64,000 nucleotides of DNA. Origin: JAXLSZ01 sp046330315. GTDB lineage: Bacteria; Actinomycetota; Thermoleophilia; Solirubrobacterales; 70-9. Under the pieces are notes generated by a model that worked only from the letters and a program-made list of their open reading frames with translations, was not told where the DNA came from and ran no database searches. Position 1 is the first letter of the stretch; each line of letters begins with the position of its first letter. Of the stretch, positions 58,777 to 64,000 are shown piece by piece. The stretch lies in the NCBI GenBank assembly GCA_046330315.1, contig JAXLSZ010000006.1, positions 124,001 through 188,000 of the forward strand. The letters run 5' to 3'. The position numbers and the translations under genes were made by a program.

Positions 58777-60960
58777 ATGCGAAAGCTAGTCGGACTCTCG
58801 GCAATGCTTGCGGCGCTCGTCCTCGCGCCGCAGGCCCACGCGACGATCAGCAGCGTCTTCGAGGGGGAGCTGAGCTGCACCGTGCAGGGGGATGGCGTCC
58901 GCTTCTGCGGCAGCTCGAGCCCGCGCAGCACCGTGGAGACGTTCGACGGGGTCCCGATCGACGTCAACGTCGCCTTCCCGCCGGCTCCGCCCAGCGGCCC
59001 CGACGGGGGCTACCCGCTGGTGATGATGTTCCACGGCTACGGCGGCTCCAAGGCGAGCCTCGACTCGATGCACCGCTGGCTCGACCGGGGCTACGCGACG
59101 TTCAGCATGACCGACCGCGGCTTCAACGAGTCCTGCGGCAACGCCGCCTCCGTGGCGGCCGAGCCGACCGCCTGCGCGCCCGGCTACATCCGGCTGATGG
59201 ACGAGCGCTACGAGGTACGCGACGCCCAGGACTTCGCCGGGCGGCTCGCCGACGAGGGCCTGGTCTCGCCGACCCAGATCGCGGCGATCGGCGGCTCCTA
59301 CGGCGGCGGCATGTCCATGGCCCTGGCGGCGCTCAAGGACCGCCAGATGATGCTCGACGGCTCCCTGGTCCCGTGGAAGAGCCCGGAGGGTACGCCGATG
59401 TCGCTGGCCGCCGCAGCTCCGGAGGTCCCCTGGACCGACCTCGCCTACGCGCTGACTCCCAACGGCAGCACCCTGGACTACGTGGCCAACGCCCCCTACA
59501 GGGGCCGCCTCGGCGTCTACAAGTCCTCGTTCGTGACCGGCCTGTACCTGGTCGGCTGCGCCGTCAAGGGGCGCTGCGCCACCCCGGGGAGCGACCCGGA
59601 GGCGGACCTGACCGGCTGGAACACCCGGCTCAACGCCGGCGAGCCCTACGAAGGCGATCCGTCCGTCACCTCGATCCTCGACGAGCTCAAGGCCCATCAC
59701 TCGTCCTACTACGTTGACCGCTCCGAGCCGCCGGCCCCGCTGCTGATTTCCAACGGCTGGACCGACGACCTCTTCCCGCCCGACGAGGCGATCCGCTTCT
59801 ACAACAGGACCAAGACCCAGTACCCGAAGACGCCCGTGTCGCTCTACTTCATGGACTTCGGGCACATGCGGGGGCAGAACAAGGCCGCCGACGTCAGCCT
59901 GCTGGCAGCCCGCGAGGAGGCGTGGTTCGACTTCTACCTCAAGGGTGAGGGCTCGGCTCCCTTCCAGGGGATCGAGACGCTCACCCAGACCTGCCCCGGC
60001 ACCGATCCCTCCGGCGGCCCCTACTTCGCGAAGGACTGGGCGCACGTCTCCAAGGGCGAGGTGAGGCTCTCGGCCGCCGCGCCGAAGAGCATCCTCCCGG
60101 GCGCCGGCGATCCTTCGATCGGCGCCACCTTCGACCCGGTGAGCGGCCCCGGGGCCTGCGCCCAGGCCGCCGGGGACGACCAGGCGGGCACGGCGACCTA
60201 CCGCTTGCCCGCCGCGAAGGGCGCCGGCTACACGCTGCTCGGATCCCCGACCGTGCGGGCCGACTTCAAGCTCACCGACACCAACTCGCAGGTCGCGGCG
60301 CGGCTCCTCGATGTCGGGCCCGACGGCAAGGAGACGCTCGTCGCCCGCGGGCTGTGGCGCCCGAAGACCGCTCCCGGTTTCGTCAACCAGGTATTCCAGC
60401 TCCACCCCAACGGCTGGCACTTCGCGGCCGGGCACGTGGCGAAGCTGGAGCTGCTGCCATCCGACCCCCCTTACGGTCGCGCTTCGAACGGCCAGAAGAG
60501 GGTCACGGTCCGCAACCTCAGGCTCACCCTGCCGGTCCTCGAGAGGCCGGGGGCGGTCGGCGGCACGGTCAAGGCCCCCTCCCCCAAGCTGGTCCCGAAG
60601 GGCTACGCGCTCGCCTCCCAGTTCAAGGGCTTCGGCGAGGCCCGGGCGAAGCTCCTGGGGAAGGTGGCAATCAGCGGGAGCAGGGCGAAGCTGGAAATCG
60701 GCTGCCCCGGCTCCTTCGAGACCTGCCACAAGGGCAGGGTGCGCGTGGTCGGCGACCCGAAACGGGGCAGCGAGGGCCGGGGCCTGATCGCCCGGGGGAC
60801 GTTCACCCTGGACGGCGGCAAGAGCAAGGTCCTGGGCCTGCCGCTGACCCGCAGGGGGCGGGACTACTTCGCCGCGAGCGACAGCCTGCGGGTCGAGGTC
60901 TCGGTGAGCAGCGCCGAGACCGTCGGGGCCGGCGTGCAGACCACTTCCGCCGGCCGCTAG
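58777..60960 (+). CDS. secreted CocE/X-Pro dipeptidyl-peptidase-type serine hydrolase
   Basis: A 727-residue exported protein. Signal peptide MRKLVGLSAMLAALVLAPQA (cleavage after AHA). The alpha/beta-hydrolase core has MFHGYGGSKASLDSMHRWLD, nucleophile motif IGGSYGGGMS, and LISNGWTDDLFPPDEAIRFY with a likely acid Asp; His in FGHMRGQNK. The C-terminal half is a jelly-roll as in CocE/NonD proteins, followed by an Ig-like tail with a Cys pair (CPGSFETCHKG). Substrate (ester or peptide) unknown. Confidence 0.85.
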   Translation: MRKLVGLSAMLAALVLAPQAHATISSVFEGELSCTVQGDGVRFCGSSSPRSTVETFDGVPIDVNVAFPPAPPSGPDGGYPLVMMFHGYGGSKASLDSMHRWLDRGYATFSMTDRGFNESCGNAASVAAEPTACAPGYIRLMDERYEVRDAQDFAGRLADEGLVSPTQIAAIGGSYGGGMSMALAALKDRQMMLDGSLVPWKSPEGTPMSLAAAAPEVPWTDLAYALTPNGSTLDYVANAPYRGRLGVYKSSFVTGLYLVGCAVKGRCATPGSDPEADLTGWNTRLNAGEPYEGDPSVTSILDELKAHHSSYYVDRSEPPAPLLISNGWTDDLFPPDEAIRFYNRTKTQYPKTPVSLYFMDFGHMRGQNKAADVSLLAAREEAWFDFYLKGEGSAPFQGIETLTQTCPGTDPSGGPYFAKDWAHVSKGEVRLSAAAPKSILPGAGDPSIGATFDPVSGPGACAQAAGDDQAGTATYRLPAAKGAGYTLLGSPTVRADFKLTDTNSQVAARLLDVGPDGKETLVARGLWRPKTAPGFVNQVFQLHPNGWHFAAGHVAKLELLPSDPPYGRASNGQKRVTVRNLRLTLPVLERPGAVGGTVKAPSPKLVPKGYALASQFKGFGEARAKLLGKVAISGSRAKLEIGCPGSFETCHKGRVRVVGDPKRGSEGRGLIARGTFTLDGGKSKVLGLPLTRRGRDYFAASDSLRVEVSVSSAETVGAGVQTTSAGR

Positions 60961-60962
60961 CT

Positions 60963-60999
60963 CTCGCGGGCCGAGCCAACGCCGAGAGGCCCCCGCGAG
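60963..60999 (+). terminator. hairpin after secreted hydrolase gene
   Basis: CTCGCGGG and CCCGCGAG form a perfect 8-bp stem starting 3 nt after the stop codon, with a 21-nt loop that can pair further. Confidence 0.55.
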
Positions 61000-61080
61000 G
61001 AAGTGGGCCGACGACGCCGATCGGGCTCGGCGCCCGGCCCACCGGTGCCACGGCCGCGCCGGCGAGGGGACCGGCCGGGT

Positions 61081-61210
61081 CAACCGGCGCCGGCCGCGGT
61101 CCGGCCCCGTCAACCGCCGCCGGCCGCGGTCCGGCCCCGTCAACCGCCGCCGGCCGCGGTCCGGCCCCGTCAACCGCCGCCGGCCGCGGTCCGGCCCCGT
61201 CAACCGCCGC
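61081..61210. repeat. 30-bp tandem repeat, 4.3 copies
   Basis: Units CAACCG(C/G)CGCCGGCCGCGG plus TCCGGCCCCGT repeat exactly every 30 bp. It lies in a 327-bp gap between the convergent hydrolase and PucR genes; no gene is supported in the gap. Confidence 0.92.
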
Positions 61211-61212
61211 CT

Positions 61213-61255
61213 GTGTGTGGCCTTTGTGGGTCCCTGACAGAAAAAGTCCACACAC
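61213..61255. terminator. bidirectional hairpin GTGTGTGG/CCACACAC
   Basis: An 8-bp perfect inverted repeat with a 27-nt loop that includes an A-rich run (AGAAAAAGT); it lies about 30 bp from the end of the minus-strand regulator. Reading leftward, the run gives CTTTTTCT inside the loop instead of after the stem, so it is not a textbook intrinsic terminator. Confidence 0.45.
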
Positions 61256-61287
61256 CGCGACGCGGTGGTCGAGGCAACGAGCTGCCG

Positions 61288-62574
61288 CTAGTCCTCGCCC
61301 GCCCTGGGGACCTTCCCCGCCTCCGCGCCCGGCTCCATGGCCGGGCCGCGGAGCGAGGGGATGCCCAGCACCCGCATCGCCTTGAGGCCGAGCCCGAGCT
61401 TCTCGCGGCCGGCCGTGGACGAGACGTCGTGCCCGCACAGCTCCCTGGCGCGCTCCAGCCGGTAGCGGACCGTGTGGCGGTGCGTGAACAGCTCCTTGGC
61501 GGTCGCGGCGACGTTGCCGTCGTTCTCCAGGTAGGTCTCGACCGTCCGCACCAACTCGGTCTCGTACTGGTCATCGTAGGCGGCGAGGGGCTCGATCGTC
61601 TCCGAGTAGAAGCGCTGCAGCTCCTCGGGGTCCTCGCTCATCGCCCCGAGCAGCAGGCGGTAGGCGCCAGTCTGCTCGAAGGCGAGCCGGGGCCGGCCCT
61701 CGGCCTCGGCGACGTTGACCGCGAGCCGCGCCTCGTTGCCGGCCCGGTAGAGGTCCACCGGGTCGGCGGCGCGCCGGCTCCAGCCGATTACCCAGTGGAA
61801 CCCGGCCAGCTCCTCGGTCAGCTCGGCCTGGAGCGCGGCGGCTGCGCGGGCCACCCTGTCCTCGTCACCCGCCGGCACGACGGCGGCGACCTCGACCCCT
61901 TCGCCGGCCTCGAGCGCCGCCAGGGATCCGGGTGCCGCCGAGCGGAGCGAGCGCGAGGAGACGGTCATCACCCTCGCCCGCCAGTCCCCGGACTGGGCCG
62001 CCCGCGGGACCGCGCGGAGGACCGCCACCGCGCCCCCCTTCTCGAGGTCGGCGCCCAGCTCCGCCGCCCGGGCCACGATGTCCCTGCGGTCGGTCACCTC
62101 CCGGCGCAGCAGCGCCCGGACGAAGCCAGCCGCAGCCTCCTCGCTCTCCCACTGTGGCGAGCGGGCGCGCTCCAGCTCCAGGCCGAGCAGAGCTGCGACC
62201 ACCCGGGCGATCGCGGCGTCCGGCTCCGAGCGAGGCCGGTAGCGCAGCTCCCCGACCACCTCGGCGGCGACGGTCAGCTCGACGCAGACCACGCCCTCCG
62301 AGCCCGAGAGGAGGCGCTCCTCCTGGTCGGGCGAGGCGTCGGCGACCGCGAGCACCGCGCTGGAGCGGTCGATCAACACGACGCTACCGTCGAGCACCCG
62401 GGCCGCGGCCCTCGCCACAGCCGGGAGCCCGGCGCCCGACTCGACCGCCCCGGCGAGAGCCTCGATCGCTGGTGCGGCGGCCCCGGTCGCTGGTGCGGCG
62501 GCCCCGGTCGGGGGTGCGGCGGCCCCTCCCGATCGGGCCTTTTCCGGGCTCTTGCGCTGCTTCTGCCTGCTCAT
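61288..62574 (-). CDS. PucR/CdaR-family transcriptional regulator
   Basis: A 428-residue regulator. The N-terminus carries a short GAAAPATGAAAPA repeat from a tandem DNA repeat; the middle is a GGDEF-like/GAF-like region; the C-terminal HTH_30 reads TYLENDGNVAATAKELFTHR then HTVRYRLERARELCG, typical of PucR. Such regulators control purine, aromatic or amino-acid catabolism. Target not evident from neighbours. Confidence 0.88.
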   Translation of the reverse strand: MSRQKQRKSPEKARSGGAAAPPTGAAAPATGAAAPAIEALAGAVESGAGLPAVARAAARVLDGSVVLIDRSSAVLAVADASPDQEERLLSGSEGVVCVELTVAAEVVGELRYRPRSEPDAAIARVVAALLGLELERARSPQWESEEAAAGFVRALLRREVTDRRDIVARAAELGADLEKGGAVAVLRAVPRAAQSGDWRARVMTVSSRSLRSAAPGSLAALEAGEGVEVAAVVPAGDEDRVARAAAALQAELTEELAGFHWVIGWSRRAADPVDLYRAGNEARLAVNVAEAEGRPRLAFEQTGAYRLLLGAMSEDPEELQRFYSETIEPLAAYDDQYETELVRTVETYLENDGNVAATAKELFTHRHTVRYRLERARELCGHDVSSTAGREKLGLGLKAMRVLGIPSLRGPAMEPGAEAGKVPRAGED

Positions 62575-62635
62575 CGCCCTCCGATTATCGACGCCCGCCC
62601 CAAGTTTGGGCCCCTGGGAACGGCCGGACTGCCGC

Positions 62636-62881
62636 TCAGCCCTGGCTGAAGAGGTCCTTGATGTCGGGGAACTCGTAGACGAAGAGCACGCCGAGGCCGA
62701 CCCCGATGCAGACCAGCACCACCAGGACGAAGACGGACAGGAACCCGGCCGCGAGCTTCTCCCAGACCCGGCCGTAGGAGCCGAGGGCCGGGACCAGGAT
62801 CAGCGCCACGAAGGCCGCCAGGCTGACCAGCCCGGCGCCTCCGAAGATCAGGTACTCGTTGCCGATCCTCGCCAGCGGCAA
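62636..62881 (-). CDS. small two-helix membrane protein
   Basis: An 81-residue protein (TTG start) with two hydrophobic helices (YLIFGGAGLVSLAAFVALIL and FLSVFVLVVLVCIGVGLGVL). The start follows the stop of the DedA-PAP2 gene by one base, so it is co-translated with it. Function unknown. Confidence 0.7.
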   Translation of the reverse strand: MPLARIGNEYLIFGGAGLVSLAAFVALILVPALGSYGRVWEKLAAGFLSVFVLVVLVCIGVGLGVLFVYEFPDIKDLFSQG

Positions 62882-62882
62882 C

Positions 62883-64000
62883 TCAGGGTTCCGTTCGCGG
62901 GGTCTTCACCGAGGCCGAATTGTCGCGCAGTTGGGAGACGACGAGCGCTATCGCGGCGCACAGCGAGAAGGCGGAGGCCCCGAGAGCCCAGCCGGCGCTG
63001 ACGTCGCTCATGTAGTGGACGCCGAGGTAGACGCGGGAGAGGCCGATCGCCGCCGCCAGCCCGATCCCCGCCGAGACCACCGCTGCGCCCCGGGCCATGC
63101 CGGGTCGCAGGCGGACGACCGTGGTCACGGCGAGCCAGACGTAGAAGGTGGAGTAGGCGGCGTGGGCGCTGGGGAAGGAGGATCCGTCGGCGCTCACCAG
63201 CCCGCCCAAGGGACGGGGCCGGTCCACCGCGTCCTTGATCGCGTGGACGCCGAGGACGATCAGCACCATCCCCCCGGCCAGCACCCCCAGCTCCCACCAT
63301 CGCCGGTTCCAGGCGAGGACGAAGGCGGCCGCCAGCGAGAGGGGCCAGACGACGCCCGGCGAGCCCAGCAGCGTGACGCCCTTGGCGATTTCGGTCAGCC
63401 AGGGGGTGCGGATGCTGTCCACGATGTCCTGGGCGGTCCGGTCGCCGGGCGTGGGGCCCGGGTCGTTGCCGACGATCACGGTGTAGGCGACCAGCACGAA
63501 GCCGCCGACGGCGAGGGTGGCGAGCACGGAGGTGAACTCGAGCCCGAAGCTCCCGCCCGGGGTCAGCCGGTCCCAGACGAACTGCGCCTGGGGCCGGAGG
63601 CGCCGGCCCAGCGCGGTCAGCCGGGCGGTCGCCCGGTGCGCCTCCATCCATTCCACCGCCCGCCGGCGGTTCTCCGCCTCCCGCAGGAAGCGGAAGCCGA
63701 CGACGATCGCGACGGTGACCACGATCAGCGACCCCAGCAAGAAGGCGCCCCGCCCCGCGTACTTGGCGGCGCTGTCCACGCTGCGCGAGAAGACGTACCC
63801 GATCAGGATGTGCTCGCTCGACCAGATGCCGGTGCCGAGGATGCTGTAGGGGACGAACGCCCGGTAGCGCATCCCCGAGCTTCCGGCCACGAAGGGGGCC
63901 AGGGCCCTTACCAGGCTGATGAAGCGCCCGATCAGGATCGTCTTGCCGCCGTGCCGGGAGAAGTAGTCCTCGACCCGCTCGAAGCGCTCCTCGCTGATCC
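62883..64000 (-). CDS. DedA-PAP2 fusion protein, 5' end outside window
   Basis: At least 372 residues. The first part (RFERVEDYFSRHGGKTILIG, RFISLVRALAPFVAGSSGMR, ILGTGIWSSEHILIGYVFS) is a DedA/VTT membrane domain. The second is a PAP2 phosphatase with KDAVDRPRP, the FPSAHA motif and SRVYLGVHYMSD, all three PAP2 motifs intact. It probably handles undecaprenyl-pyrophosphate or phosphatidate at the membrane: DedA flips lipid phosphate, PAP2 dephosphorylates. The N-terminus lies beyond the window. Confidence 0.9.
   Translation of the reverse strand, partial: ISEERFERVEDYFSRHGGKTILIGRFISLVRALAPFVAGSSGMRYRAFVPYSILGTGIWSSEHILIGYVFSRSVDSAAKYAGRGAFLLGSLIVVTVAIVVGFRFLREAENRRRAVEWMEAHRATARLTALGRRLRPQAQFVWDRLTPGGSFGLEFTSVLATLAVGGFVLVAYTVIVGNDPGPTPGDRTAQDIVDSIRTPWLTEIAKGVTLLGSPGVVWPLSLAAAFVLAWNRRWWELGVLAGGMVLIVLGVHAIKDAVDRPRPLGGLVSADGSSFPSAHAAYSTFYVWLAVTTVVRLRPGMARGAAVVSAGIGLAAAIGLSRVYLGVHYMSDVSAGWALGASAFSLCAAIALVVSQLRDNSASVKTPRTEP

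Noticed and set aside
61081..61210. In-frame repeat protein (AAVDGAGPRP units) on the minus strand
   Set aside because: The 30-bp period is a multiple of three by chance; no start with a ribosome-binding site or flanking domain supports a gene.
58786..61251. An 821-residue minus-strand protein opposite the secreted hydrolase
   Set aside because: No family features, and the opposite strand encodes a well-formed secreted hydrolase; GC-rich sequence yields long open antisense frames.

Overview
The window is very GC-rich, codes densely on both strands, and uses many GTG and TTG starts. Gene order and content point to an actinobacterium, most likely class Thermoleophilia (Solirubrobacterales-like); this is inferred from order and composition, not from a marker-gene tree. 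The clearest signal is the block glmU-prs-(insert)-rplY-pth-(echA)-mfd-surA-like-mazG-eno-ftsB/divIC between about 41.7 and 57.6 kb, a classic actinobacterial arrangement.

Layout. 0-9.2 kb: a MaoC hydratase diverging from a CitE/HpcH lyase, an exopolyphosphatase, a short-chain dehydrogenase broken by a 44-nt perfect palindrome, heme A synthase, a thiamine-diphosphate enzyme, and a divergent three-PAS histidine kinase/OmpR regulator pair. 9.4-13.3 kb: a five-gene operon for a SipW-type signal peptidase and four exported TasA/camelysin-like proteins, the last with RTX calcium-binding repeats; it looks like a dedicated surface-fibre cassette. 13.5-14.9 kb: an integral membrane protein.

15.1-27.6 kb: a 12.4-kb integrative element inserted in the 3' half of tRNA-Leu(TAA). 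An intact tRNA lies on the right and a 62-nt remnant on the left (61/62 identical). It carries a tyrosine integrase, an HTH excisionase-like protein, a ParB/Rep-like protein, a phage-type zinc-finger protein, a terminase-small-subunit-like HTH protein, one giant (about 1,320-residue, frameshifted) phage-type protein, a MazF toxin operon, and a collagen-like membrane protein. I recognise no capsid, portal, large terminase or tail genes, so it resembles a phage satellite or a heavily reduced prophage.

27.6-41.6 kb: a dense array of GTGGGACCTC hairpins, an ECF sigma factor fused to an anti-sigma-like tail, two methyltransferases, a UPF0173 hydrolase, a GNAT protein, an inactive-looking rhomboid with a zinc ribbon, an HxlR regulator, a YbdK-type glutamate-cysteine ligase, class I aldolase, a secreted nuclease and a large polytopic membrane protein. 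41.7-58.3 kb: the conserved housekeeping block with a short insert of MFS, GDPD-like and lipoprotein genes. 58.4-64 kb: tRNA-Gln(TTG), a large secreted hydrolase, a PucR-type regulator and a DedA-PAP2 fusion cut by the window end.

Three non-coding themes recur: (i) at least seven left arms of a GTGGGACCTC...GAGGTCCCAC hairpin family; (ii) a 53-nt element with 13-nt inverted ends found twice, both times between convergent genes; (iii) GC-rich minisatellites, several of whose last unit contains the stop codon of the adjoining gene, and one of which multiplies a ribosome-binding site and start codon into a ladder of overlapping 9-codon upstream ORFs.
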